This document shows positions 28,820-37,277 of a DNA stretch of 64,000 nt, piece by piece (position 1 is the first letter of the stretch; each line of letters opens with the position of its first letter). Position numbers and translations under genes: made by a program. Source of the DNA: Parabacteroides distasonis ATCC 8503 (GTDB taxonomy: Bacteria > Bacteroidota > Bacteroidia > Bacteroidales > Tannerellaceae); assembly GCF_000012845.1 (NCBI RefSeq), contig NC_009615.1, positions 1,139,501 through 1,203,500 of the forward strand, in the 5' to 3' direction. Below the pieces are notes generated by a model. The model was not told where the DNA came from. It worked only from the letters and a program-made list of their open reading frames with translations, and did not search any database.

Positions 28820-29497
28820 ATGAAAACGAACATTAGATTTCTAGTTATGATCGCCGTTTCCTTGCTGACGGTATTGGGAATGAGCGCGCAAGAACCTTTC
28901 TTCCTACATAAGGAAGGCGTGAAACTGACTTACGCCGACAAGGACAAGAAAGGAAAGATCAACAGTTACACGGAGACTACCGCTACAAAGGTGACGGGAG
29001 ACGCGGACAACTGCACCGTTACCTACTCGATGATGGTGATGGACAATAAAAAGAACCCGGTGCTCAAGCAACCGATGACACAGACATTCGAGGTGAAGAA
29101 TGGCACGGTGACCTACGATCCCAAGTCGTTGGTAGGACAGATCATGGAGGGCATGCAAGTAACCGTGACCGGAACACCCTTCCAACTTCCCTCCAATGTC
29201 AAGGTAGGCGATACCTTCGGCGACTATACCATCACCTTGAACTTGGCCGGCATCAAGACCAATACGGAGGTGACGGGCGTGAAGGCCGTGGCCGAGGAAA
29301 CCCTCGACGTGAACGGGACGAGTATCGACTGCGTCGTGATTGAGAACACTACCGTATCGAAAGTGATCGGTATCAAGCAGACCACTATCCAGAAGATCTG
29401 GTATGGCCACGGCATTGGCCCTGTGAAGACAAACATGTATAACAAGAAGGGAAAACTGATGACAAGCCAAGAGCTAGTTTCAATAGAAGGATTGTAA
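28820..29497 (+). CDS. Exported TapB/DUF3108-like beta protein
   Basis: 225 residues. Signal peptide ending GMSAQ. The domain begins with FFLHKEGVKLTYADKDKKG and has repeated strand pairs (NCTVTYSMMVMDNKK, KVGDTFGDYTI, IWYGHGIGPVKTNMYNKKG) like TapB-family or DUF3108-like secreted proteins of Bacteroidales. Presumed periplasmic; no catalytic residues apparent. 21 bp upstream of the next lipoprotein gene. Confidence 0.65.
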   Translation: MKTNIRFLVMIAVSLLTVLGMSAQEPFFLHKEGVKLTYADKDKKGKINSYTETTATKVTGDADNCTVTYSMMVMDNKKNPVLKQPMTQTFEVKNGTVTYDPKSLVGQIMEGMQVTVTGTPFQLPSNVKVGDTFGDYTITLNLAGIKTNTEVTGVKAVAEETLDVNGTSIDCVVIENTTVSKVIGIKQTTIQKIWYGHGIGPVKTNMYNKKGKLMTSQELVSIEGL

Positions 29498-29518
29498 ACC
29501 ATTAAAAACATACGTATC

Positions 29519-29869
29519 ATGAAACAGACATTATTTACATTCATGTTCATCATAAGCCTCGTGCTTATGACGGCATGCGGAGGTTCGCCGGTAGATAAAG
29601 CCTTGGCAAAACTGGATGATGCCATTGAAAAGCTGGAGAAAAAAGGAGATAAGATGACCAAGGACGAGATGGATGCCATCATGAAAGACTTGGAGGAACC
29701 CGTTAGCGTATTGAACAAAACGATAGAAGACAACGAGGTGGGAGGTGTCACCAAGATCAAGATAATCGCCAAGGTGACGAAACTGACGGCGCTGGCCACG
29801 AAGGTCGGGATAAAGAATCTGGATATGGGAGATTTCTCGGATAAGGCGAAAGGAACTAAGAAAGAGTAA
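29519..29869 (+). CDS. Small helical lipoprotein
   Basis: 116 residues. Lipobox LMTACGG gives a mature lipoprotein of about 96 residues, almost entirely charged helix (DKALAKLDDAIEKLEKKGDK). Family not recognised; resembles other short lipoproteins used as helical spacers in envelope complexes. 6 bp before the next gene. Confidence 0.6.
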   Translation: MKQTLFTFMFIISLVLMTACGGSPVDKALAKLDDAIEKLEKKGDKMTKDEMDAIMKDLEEPVSVLNKTIEDNEVGGVTKIKIIAKVTKLTALATKVGIKNLDMGDFSDKAKGTKKE

Positions 29870-29875
29870 GGTGGT

Positions 29876-30350
29876 ATGGGAGATATTTTAACAGGAATCG
29901 TAAAAGGCTTGTCCGGATTCATGCTGCAGGATGATCCCGACGTGAAGATATTCAATGCCCAGACCGAGATGAAAGAGTTCTCGGAAAGGGAGGGAAAGAT
30001 CTATGCCCGTCTCGGACGGCAAGTATATGAGACGGATGGCGGCGAGAACTATCCGGAGATAAGGGCAGAGCTAGATTTACTCGCAGCCAACAAGCAGGCG
30101 GCGGAAAGCCGCCTTCGAACGTGCCGAGGCCGAGGAACGTGCCCGCCGGGAAGCCGAGGAGCAGGAGCATAGCTGCCCCAATTGCGGGGCCTATAATCCG
30201 GAGGGAACCAACTTTTGCCAAGAGTGTGGAACCCGTTTGACGCAACCCGTGCAACAAGCGCCTGCGGCGAAACGTTTCTGCCCGAACTGCGGCACGGAAG
30301 TTATCGCCGGGCATCGTTTCTGCAGCGGTTGCGGAACAAAAATGGAATGA
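29876..30350 (+). pseudogene. Double zinc-ribbon protein, single frameshift at 30104-30107
   Basis: The first frame (MGDILTGIVKGLSGFML) runs to 30172 and ends in an Arg-rich nonsense tail. Deleting one A in GAAA at 30104-30107 continues AAFERAEAEERARREAEEQ and two zinc ribbons, CPNCG...CQECG and CPNCG...CSGCG, ending at 30350 (475 nt, 3n+1). The corrected protein is about 157 residues: N-terminal domain, coiled coil, two CxxC-CxxC ribbons. The shift falls in the loop of a 6-bp GGCGGC/GCCGCC hairpin. Confidence 0.75.
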
Positions 30351-30383
30351 TGTATAACAGTTACTTTAAAGAAAGGAGAAATC

Positions 30384-30899
30384 ATGGCTTTTTGTACAAA
30401 CTGCGGGACAAATGTCCCGGATGGCATAAAATTCTGTACCTCATGTGGTACGCCGATGTCGGTACAGGCACAACCGCAAGCCCCGCCACCGCCCCAGCAA
30501 ACCTATGTGCAGCCGCAACCTGCGCCTCAGCCACTACCGCAGCAGGCTTATGCCCCGCCATCGCAACCGGCTTACGCACAACCTCAACCGGGATACGTGG
30601 CTCCGGCGGGCGATCCGAACGCTCCGCTTCCCCCGGGAAGCAAGTATGAACCGATCACGACGGGTGGGTATATCGGTATCTTCCTGTTGATGCTTCTTCC
30701 GTTGATCAATCTCATCCTACTCATTATCTGGGCCTGCGGAGGCTGCCAGAAGGTGAACAAGGCGAACTTCGCCCGTGCGATGCTGATCATGATGATAATC
30801 GGTTCGGTCTTGTCGTTGCTGATGTTCTTCGCCGTACGGATGCTGTTCGGTAGCGAGATAGACAGCTTGATGGAAGCTTTCGGAGATCTACTCAAATAA
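30384..30899 (+). CDS. Zinc-ribbon protein with Pro/Gln linker and two membrane helices
   Basis: 171 residues. An N-terminal zinc ribbon (CTNCG at 4-8, CTSCG at 18-22), a Pro/Gln-rich flexible linker (about 28-80), then two hydrophobic helices (GIFLLMLLPLINLILLIIWA and IMMIIGSVLSLLMFF) separated by a short loop with KVNKANFARA. No signal peptide, so the ribbon faces the cytoplasm. Zinc ribbons of this kind often act as protein-protein modules; function unknown. Confidence 0.7.
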   Translation: MAFCTNCGTNVPDGIKFCTSCGTPMSVQAQPQAPPPPQQTYVQPQPAPQPLPQQAYAPPSQPAYAQPQPGYVAPAGDPNAPLPPGSKYEPITTGGYIGIFLLMLLPLINLILLIIWACGGCQKVNKANFARAMLIMMIIGSVLSLLMFFAVRMLFGSEIDSLMEAFGDLLK

Positions 30900-30930
30900 T
30901 AACAATACTAAAATTAGGAGGAAACAAATT

Positions 30931-31518
30931 ATGGCATTCTGTGGAAAATGTGGACAACAAGTGAATGAAGGCGTGAGATTTTGCCCGGCCTGCGGATCAC
31001 CTATGCAAATAGTTGCCGCCGAACCGAACAGGCAACAGACACCTCCGCCGGTACAACCGACCGATGCGGAATCAATGGCTAAGGCTACCGCCACGGCCGA
31101 TGCCTTGAGCGACAAATTAAGTGGTATGAACAAGACCGCGGACCTGACCGACCAGTTCGATAAAGCCGATGTAGAGCAAAATAAGGTAATGGCTATCCTT
31201 GCTTATTTCGGGATTCTGGTATTGATCCCGATCCTTGCGGCCAAGGACTCGAAATTCGCCCGGTTCCATGCCAACCAAGGCTTGCTTTTATGCATCGCCA
31301 TGTTTGGCTGGATCATAGCGGACTCCGTTCTGACCGCCCTCTTGCGGGCGATCCTATGGAGGGGATTGGGCTTATGGAGCATCTACTCTCTTTGCGGTAC
31401 GGTATTGAACCTCGTTTACATCGTGTTTACGGTACTGGCAGTCATCGGTATCATTAACGCGCTGAACGGGCGAGCTAAGGAATTACCTATCATCGGTAAA
31501 TACCGTCTGTTGAAATAG
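30931..31518 (+). CDS. Zinc-ribbon membrane protein (DUF4870-like)
   Basis: 195 residues. N-terminal zinc ribbon (CGKCG and CPACG) as in the previous gene, a linker, then three or four hydrophobic segments beginning NKVMAILAYFGILVLIPILAA followed by KFARFHANQGLLL, the signature of DUF4870/TIC20-like small membrane proteins. Same orientation, 31 bp from the previous gene. Likely a partner or paralogue of it. Confidence 0.7.
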   Translation: MAFCGKCGQQVNEGVRFCPACGSPMQIVAAEPNRQQTPPPVQPTDAESMAKATATADALSDKLSGMNKTADLTDQFDKADVEQNKVMAILAYFGILVLIPILAAKDSKFARFHANQGLLLCIAMFGWIIADSVLTALLRAILWRGLGLWSIYSLCGTVLNLVYIVFTVLAVIGIINALNGRAKELPIIGKYRLLK

Positions 31519-31544
31519 CATAATAACCCATAAATGTATACTTT

Positions 31545-32601
31545 ATGACAGCAAAAGAGATTTTCTTCAAGACCCTGCAATTCGGTTGGATAAAACTAGG
31601 ATTAGGATTGCTGAATATATTGATAGCCGTGCTGCTCTTCGCTATCTTGATGGGCATATCGGTCCTGTTCAATAGCGACGGAGTGGTAGCGATCATGTTT
31701 TTCATCTGGTTGGGACTTATAGGGGTAGTGAATTTCTTCTTGAATCACTACATCGGTTATCTCGTAAAAGCCGGGCATGTGGCCGTGATCGCGATGGCGT
31801 ATCAAACCGGCTATGTACCTGCCAAACCCTTCGAGATGGGAAAGACGATGGTAAAGGAACGTTTCGGTACATCTAACGTGTATTTTGCCTTGGATAAACT
31901 TGTGGCGGGTTCCATTAAACAGTTACAACGTACGTTGGGACGTGTTACGGACAGTTTGCTCGGGGCGCTCCCCGGAGCTGACGGGATAAAGAGCCTCACC
32001 AACATGTTTCTCGATATCTCGTTGGGGTATGTGGACGAGTGCTGCTTAGGTTACACCTTTTACCATCCGGCTCAAAACCCTTATAAATCGGCGGCAGATG
32101 GTGTCATTATCTATTTTCAGAACGTGGAAGACGTTGCTCAAGGATGCGGCGAAGACAACGGGGATGGTCATCTTATCGTTCGTGGTGGTTACGTTGATTG
32201 CGTTTATCCTCTTCGGTGGATTGTTCCGCTTGTTCGGCTGGAGCGGTTTCATGGCTTTCATTATTTCATTGTTGTTCGCCTATACAGTAAAGTATGCCTT
32301 TATTGATAGCTGGATCTTGGTGAAAATGATGAGCAGCTATATGCAAGTAGCTCCCGCCACGCAAGTTACTTTCGATCTGTATGGTAAGTTGAGCGGCTTG
32401 TCCGGTAAGTTCAAGGAGCTTTTCAAGAAAGGTAACGAGATGCCGCAACCGAATCCCACCGCTACTTCCGCAGCACAAGATCCTTTGCGACCGCAGATAC
32501 CGGGACAGGTCTCAACGCCGGAAAGCCGCTTTTGCCCTCAATGCGGAATGCAATTAGCTCCGACCGCTACATTTTGCGGGAATTGCGGAGAAAGGTTATA
32601 G
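31545..32601 (+). pseudogene. Polytopic membrane protein with C-terminal zinc ribbon, single frameshift near 32121
   Basis: Frame one (MTAKEIFFKTLQFGWIKLGL) runs through several membrane helices and reaches AADGVIIYF. Then the correct reading moves one base (AGAACG at 32119-32124) to TWKTLLKDAAKTTGMVIL, two more helices and a C-terminal zinc ribbon CPQCG...CGNCG, ending at 32601 (1057 nt, 3n+1). Corrected length about 351 residues. Here the ribbon is C-terminal, opposite to the two preceding genes. As it stands the protein loses its last helices and ribbon. Confidence 0.75.
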
Positions 32602-32632
32602 TTTTTAAGTTTAATCGTAAAAAATCAAGAAT

Positions 32633-33553
32633 ATGAAACGAGTATTATTTACATTGGTAGCCTGTTTAGTAGGTATTTCTTCATTGATGGCGCAATCATT
32701 CTCTCTTCCGGGGTATTTGTTTGGAAGATGTCCGGACTATAGTATTACCTATGACAAGAACGATGCGCAGGAACAGAAAGATGTTTATATATGCGATGGT
32801 AATAAAAGCGTGGTTCGTATAGACAGTTATAAATGGAACTCAAGTTCGTCTGATTGGGTATATGATGGCAAGACCGTGATGGAGAATGATAACCAAGGAC
32901 GCACTTTGGTCGCTATCTCTTATTCGGCAGCCGACGTGGCAGGCGAGAAAACAGAATACACTTATACCGGAAATGGCTATGAGAAGTTCTCCGTCACTTC
33001 CTCCAGCTTTGAGGGAGGCGCATGGAAAGCCGAGGCGAAAGTGGATATAGAAGCCACTTTCAACAAAGATAAATATCCGGTCTCGATACTCATGACAGGT
33101 ACGGCTGAGGGAGAGACGTTCAAGATGAAAATGGAGTGGTCTTACGATAAGAATGTCACGAAAACCTCGTCTTCCATTGATTTCGGTGGTAGTTGGATGC
33201 TTATGTCAGAAAGCAAGACGGAGATCGTGGACGCGGGAAACCCGATGATTTCGAAAAATTATCAGAAAATGTATTTCCCCGCTGAGACAAGCTGGGAATA
33301 TTCAGGAAAGACACATGACTATTTCAATGGAACAACCTCTATCGCTCCTGTAGTAGAGGAGAACGAACTGAAACTTCATATTTATGGAGATGTGTTGGAA
33401 GTACAAGGAACGGAAAGCGGGATTTCTATTTATGCGATAACTGGAGGGAAAATGGCAGAGAGTAAGTCGAATCGTATTGACATCTCTCGCTTGCCAGCAG
33501 GAATCTATTTGCTAAATACAGCTAGAGGTTCTATAAAGTTTATTCATAAATAA
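32633..33553 (+). CDS. Secreted protein with T9SS type A sorting domain
   Basis: 306 residues. Signal peptide ending SLMAQ. The middle is beta-rich and unrecognised. The C-terminal 65 residues (ELKLHIYGDVLEVQG, ISIYAITGGKMAES, IDISRLPAGIYLL, GSIKFIHK) match the type A sorting tail recognised by the type IX secretion system of Bacteroidetes. The mature protein is therefore predicted to reach the cell surface or medium. Last gene of the locus, closed by a strong terminator. Confidence 0.8.
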   Translation: MKRVLFTLVACLVGISSLMAQSFSLPGYLFGRCPDYSITYDKNDAQEQKDVYICDGNKSVVRIDSYKWNSSSSDWVYDGKTVMENDNQGRTLVAISYSAADVAGEKTEYTYTGNGYEKFSVTSSSFEGGAWKAEAKVDIEATFNKDKYPVSILMTGTAEGETFKMKMEWSYDKNVTKTSSSIDFGGSWMLMSESKTEIVDAGNPMISKNYQKMYFPAETSWEYSGKTHDYFNGTTSIAPVVEENELKLHIYGDVLEVQGTESGISIYAITGGKMAESKSNRIDISRLPAGIYLLNTARGSIKFIHK

Positions 33554-33561
33554 GCAAAAGT

Positions 33562-33600
33562 AAGGTGCGCCTTACTGAATGTGTGAGGCGCACCTTTTTT
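33562..33600 (+). terminator. Strong intrinsic terminator of the envelope locus
   Basis: AAGGTGCGCCT (33562-33572) pairs with AGGCGCACCTT (33586-33596), 11 bp perfect, followed by T's. Confidence 0.85.
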
Positions 33601-33622
33601 ATTTGAATCGTTTTACTGTCTA

Positions 33623-35290
33623 TTAACTCAATCCCTCAATCATGCCATCCACGATATCGATCTTTCGGGCTTGCGGCTCTTTCGGGAGTCCCGGCATACG
33701 CATGATCTCGCCCATGACGACAACGATCATCTCGGCTCCGTTATTGATGATTACATCTCGTACTTTTAGTTCGAAATCTTTGGCGACCCCATAAGCTTTC
33801 GGATCGGAAGAGAATGAATATTGAGTCTTGGCGATACAGATCGGATAATGGGAAATACCCAAGCTTTCGATCTGACGCAATTTTTTATCGGCCAAAGTCG
33901 TATAAACAATCGAAGAAGCTCCGTATATCTTCTGGGCCACTTTTTGTACCTTCGTACGGATCGGATCATTCAGATCATATGTATATTGTAAAGGAGCGGA
34001 AGGATGATTTTCGATCGTATCAACCACTAAGCGGGCAAGCTCCGTACCCCCTTCACCGCCTTCGGCGAAAACGTTATTCATGGCGAATCCAACCCCTTTC
34101 TCCTCGCAATGCTCAGCCACTAACGCAATCTCCTCGTCCGTATCGGTAGCGAAACGGTTGAAAGTAACGATTACTTGCTGGCCGAAGCTCTTCATATTCT
34201 CAATGTGTTTATCTAAGTTAGCGAATCCGTTCTTTAATCCTTCGATATTCGGTTCCTTGATTTCTTTCTCCGGAACGCCACCATGAAGTTTCAAGCTCTG
34301 GGCAGTCGCTACGATGACTGTCAGTTTCGGTGAAAGCCCCGCTTTTCTACATTTGATATTAAAGAATTTCTCTGCGCCCAGATCAGCGCCGAAACCAGCC
34401 TCCGTAATCACATAATCTCCATAAGTAAGAGCCATTTGGGTGGCCGATATGGAATTACATCCATGGGCGATATTAGCGAAAGGACCTCCATGTACAAATG
34501 CGGGAGTATTCTCCGTTGTTTGTACAAGGTTCGGCAGTAATGCGTCTTTTAGCAATACGGTAATAGCTCCGGCTATGCCAAGATCATTTACCGTGAAAGG
34601 CTTATCTTCGTTTGTATAACCCAATAAAATATTTCCGACACGTCGTTTCAAATCCTCTATATCCGTAGCCAAGCAAAGGATCGCCATGATCTCTGAAGCG
34701 GGAGTGATGTCAAATCCGGTCTCGGTAGGGACACCGTTCGCCGAGCCGCCTAGACCCGATACGATGTTACGTAAGCTACGGTCGTTTACGTCAAGAACCC
34801 GTTTCCATTTGATCTCCTTCAATCCCTCGCAGGTGTTGCGGGTCTGATAAATATAGTTATCCAATAAAGCGGTAATCATATTGTGGGCGGAAGTAACCGC
34901 ATGAAAATCCCCTGTAAAATGCAAGTTGATGTTTTCCATGGGAAGCACTTGGGCATATCCACCTCCGGCAGCACCACCTTTCATGCCGAAACACGGGCCA
35001 AGAGACGGCTCACGTAAAGCGACCACCGCTTTCTTCCCTATTTTATTCAGCCCTAAAGCCAGACCGATCGAAACCGTAGTCTTTCCGATTCCCGCTTTAG
35101 TGGGAGTGATAGCGGTCACTAAAATTAAATTATGCTGGTCCATTTGCTTTTTATCGATCAAATGGATAGGAACCTTGGCAATATACCTGCCATAATTTTG
35201 TACTTCCTCACGAGGGATACCTAACGTTGTCGCAACTTCCTTAATTTTACGCAAGTCTGTTTCTCTTGCTATCTCAATGTCCGATTTCAT
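33623..35290 (-). CDS. fhs: Formate-tetrahydrofolate ligase
   Basis: 555 residues, full length. Catalyses formate + ATP + THF to 10-formyl-THF in cytoplasmic one-carbon metabolism. N-terminal signature YGRYIAKV, P-loop-like [41 protein letters not shown] and [10 protein letters not shown] are diagnostic. The C-terminus ends with [14 protein letters not shown] single gene with its own AT-rich upstream region; intact. Confidence 0.97.
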   Translation of the reverse strand: MKSDIEIARETDLRKIKEVATTLGIPREEVQNYGRYIAKVPIHLIDKKQMDQHNLILVTAITPTKAGIGKTTVSIGLALGLNKIGKKAVVALREPSLGPCFGMKGGAAGGGYAQVLPMENINLHFTGDFHAVTSAHNMITALLDNYIYQTRNTCEGLKEIKWKRVLDVNDRSLRNIVSGLGGSANGVPTETGFDITPASEIMAILCLATDIEDLKRRVGNILLGYTNEDKPFTVNDLGIAGAITVLLKDALLPNLVQTTENTPAFVHGGPFANIAHGCNSISATQMALTYGDYVITEAGFGADLGAEKFFNIKCRKAGLSPKLTVIVATAQSLKLHGGVPEKEIKEPNIEGLKNGFANLDKHIENMKSFGQQVIVTFNRFATDTDEEIALVAEHCEEKGVGFAMNNVFAEGGEGGTELARLVVDTIENHPSAPLQYTYDLNDPIRTKVQKVAQKIYGASSIVYTTLADKKLRQIESLGISHYPICIAKTQYSFSSDPKAYGVAKDFELKVRDVIINNGAEMIVVVMGEIMRMPGLPKEPQARKIDIVDGMIEGLS

Positions 35291-35683
35291 GTGCTTTATG
35301 TAAGTTTATATAGTTTGAACAAAGTAAATCTAATTTATTATAATAACAAAATGATACGGAACAAGGTTTTCCCCCTTTATGGAATAATAAGATTGTGTTA
35401 TTTTGATATTTTTGTGCGAAGATGGCGAGGATCTTGCTTTTTGTGATAGCTGTCAGGCTTGAAATTAAACTTTTTGTAAAGTGAGCTTTGCAAAAATCAT
35501 ACGTTTTGCTTGTTGTACTTTTAAAGAATTATAAAATAGTCTTTAAAATTATTCATCTGTAATAATTTGATTAATTTTGTGATGTCACAACGATAAAAAG
35601 AAACCTAAAATGGTTTGAGTGTGATAAATTGAAACAGATAAGAGACTAATAACATTAGCAATATAATATGTAAATTTAAGGTT
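35291..35683. promoter_or_regulatory. AT-rich divergent promoter region, fhs / hypothetical
   Basis: 392 bp without a supported gene. Forward -7 boxes TATTTTTG at 35407-35414 and TAATTTTG at 35572-35579; directly after the latter, TGTGA and TCACA (35578-35589) form a short inverted repeat. On the minus strand a near-consensus TACTTTG with TTTG about 20 nt upstream faces fhs. A 20-codon frame at 35422 is too weak to call. Confidence 0.45.
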
Positions 35684-36196
35684 ATGTCAACAGTAAGATT
35701 TAGTCAGGTTACATTTGCTACTAAATCGTGGGTAGCAGAAGCATGGGAAAAGATGGTAGTGGAATTGTTTAGCGGTCGTGTCGTAGCGGAAGTCAAACAA
35801 TTGGATGAAGTATGTGAATCAAAGTGGGAAGTAGAATTGAAGAAGCTTCAAAACGAGGTTCATTCTTTATGTCATCATGCGATCCATCAATTGCTCCCGA
35901 TAGCCGGCTCTTATCAACAGGCGTTACTGGATGACGTTGCCCAAGCCTATACGGTATACGCTCCGGAAGAAGCAGAGTCTATCTTCAACCGGGGAAACCA
36001 AGCGATCGAGGATATCAAAGGACATGTATCGGGTATTCGCTACAACGCTTGTAAAATGCGTGAGGCGAACCGTAAAGTAAGCGAGTTGGAAGATATGCAC
36101 GCAAAAGCGGTCATGTACCATAATTCAGTGAAACCTTATATGGATACACTTCGTTTCCATATCGATCAGCTTAAGCATATATTGCATGTAGCGTAA
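35684..36196 (+). CDS. Hypothetical helical protein
   Basis: 170 residues, no signal peptide. Almost wholly helical, with coiled-coil character in the C-terminal half (CKMREANRKVSELEDMHAK). I do not recognise a family. It stands alone with its own promoter region upstream and a shared terminator downstream, so it is likely an independently regulated cytoplasmic protein. Confidence 0.7.
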   Translation: MSTVRFSQVTFATKSWVAEAWEKMVVELFSGRVVAEVKQLDEVCESKWEVELKKLQNEVHSLCHHAIHQLLPIAGSYQQALLDDVAQAYTVYAPEEAESIFNRGNQAIEDIKGHVSGIRYNACKMREANRKVSELEDMHAKAVMYHNSVKPYMDTLRFHIDQLKHILHVA

Positions 36197-36203
36197 TAAG
36201 ATG

Positions 36204-36246
36204 GGCTGTCCGGGTTTGGTTACTCTCCGGGCAGCCTTCTTCTTTT
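36204..36246. terminator. Bidirectional terminator
   Basis: GGCTGTCCGG (36204-36213) pairs with CCGGGCAGCC (36227-36236), one G-U pair, followed by TTCTTCTTTT. It closes the helical protein gene and overlaps the end of the convergent cobI. Confidence 0.75.
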
Positions 36247-36949
36247 AGCGAGGTTGGATAATCAGTAGGGAGAAATAGGGGAAATCCTTGGAATGTATAG
36301 TGGCGATATCAGTAGTATAATATTCTTTTCTTGTTCCTACATTCTCGAAATAATGAAAAACCGCCTTATCCGCATACTGCCGGATACAAGTATGAATAGC
36401 CTCTTGGCAACCCGGTAATTTCATGATGACGATGATCATTCCATTTTCTATTTTTGCCGAAAGTTCATCGAACGACGCAGTCCCGGGGATTACGTTAATT
36501 TGCTCCTCTTGTTTTACGATATGTATCCCGGCCAAGGCACCTGCCGCTATAAATGCCGGAATTCCTGCGATTCGATCTACCGGGATTCCTGTTTCCTCGA
36601 ATTTATCGTATACATATTGTATAGATGAATAAAAACCAGCGTCTCCCTCGGCGACGATCACGATTTGTTTCCCTTTCAAATATTCAGCTTGGGCATCCAG
36701 AAACAATTCGTTATAAGCGTTTAACGCATCTGTCCGTTCCTTACTCATTGGCAAAATAAACGGATGGATCAAGGATTCGTCTACCTCAATAGCTTTCAAT
36801 ATATCCGTCGCCCGAGATATGATTCCATGCTTGCCTTGTGTAGCAGGACAATAGATAATATCAGCCTTTTGTAATGTTTTAAGCCCTTTCAGCGTAATTA
36901 ATTCCGGATCACCGGGACCTAATGAGACGAAGTGAATAGGATGATTCAT
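36245..36949 (-). CDS. cobI: Precorrin-2 / cobalt-factor II C20-methyltransferase
   Basis: 234 residues, the usual length. Tetrapyrrole methylase fold: FVSLGPGDPELITLKGLKTL (SAM-binding N-terminus), AEGDAGFYSSIQYVYDKF and IPGTASFDEL. Methylates C20 of precorrin-2 (or its cobalt form, then called CbiL) in cobalamin biosynthesis. It is divergent from a cobalamin-riboswitch-controlled importer, so both ends of B12 supply are together. Whether it belongs to the aerobic or anaerobic route cannot be decided from this gene alone. Confidence 0.88.
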   Translation of the reverse strand: MNHPIHFVSLGPGDPELITLKGLKTLQKADIIYCPATQGKHGIISRATDILKAIEVDESLIHPFILPMSKERTDALNAYNELFLDAQAEYLKGKQIVIVAEGDAGFYSSIQYVYDKFEETGIPVDRIAGIPAFIAAGALAGIHIVKQEEQINVIPGTASFDELSAKIENGMIIVIMKLPGCQEAIHTCIRQYADKAVFHYFENVGTRKEYYTTDIATIHSKDFPYFSLLIIQPR

Positions 36950-37014
36950 GTGTATCTGTTTTTATTTGAAACGCAAAAGTCCTTAAAATTGTGGATGTAT
37001 ACAAATATTCTTAC

Positions 37015-37022
37015 TACTTTTG
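37015..37022 (+). promoter_or_regulatory. -7 box of the B12-import operon
   Basis: TACTTTTG fits TAnnTTTG and places the transcription start a few bases before the riboswitch. Confidence 0.6.
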
Positions 37023-37028
37023 TCACTG

Positions 37029-37204
37029 TAACAGGCTCCGCTTATCTCTTTTTCCGGGAGGCGGATTAAAAGGGAACCGGGTGAGAATCCCGGACAGACC
37101 ACGCTGCTGTGAACTTTTAAACATTCGGACAATACCTTGGCCACTGGTTTTGTAATCGGGAAGGCGTCCTGAATGGAAGTAAGTCAGAAGACCTGCCGGT
37201 TCAT
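37029..37204 (+). ncRNA. Cobalamin (adenosylcobalamin-type) riboswitch
   Basis: Conserved elements in order: AAAAGGGAACCGGGTGAGAA at 37070-37089, CCGGACAGACCACGCTGCTG (37094 onward), GCCACTG before 37147, GGGAAGGC, and the B12 box AAGTCAGAAGACCTGCC near 37181-37197. It lies between a -7 box and the BtuF-like gene. Binding of cobalamin should reduce expression of the importer. Immediately downstream, GTCC...GGAC and a repeated AACTGTCAAT precede the ATG at 37278. Confidence 0.92.
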
Positions 37205-37277
37205 AAATAAATGTTGCTGTCCCGTGGAGCAGGACGAGAGTAACTGTCAATGATCAACTGTCAATTAAACAAGGATT

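Noticed and set aside
29224..29955. 243-codon minus-strand frame across three small genes
   Set aside because: The three plus-strand genes have signal peptides, lipobox and tight spacing; the minus frame is low-complexity.
35422..35484. 20-codon frame upstream of the helical protein
   Set aside because: Too short and without support beyond a -7 box; could be chance.
35578..35589. TGTGA..TCACA as a CRP site
   Set aside because: The spacer is 2 bp rather than 6 and CRP-type sites of this kind are not established in Bacteroidales.
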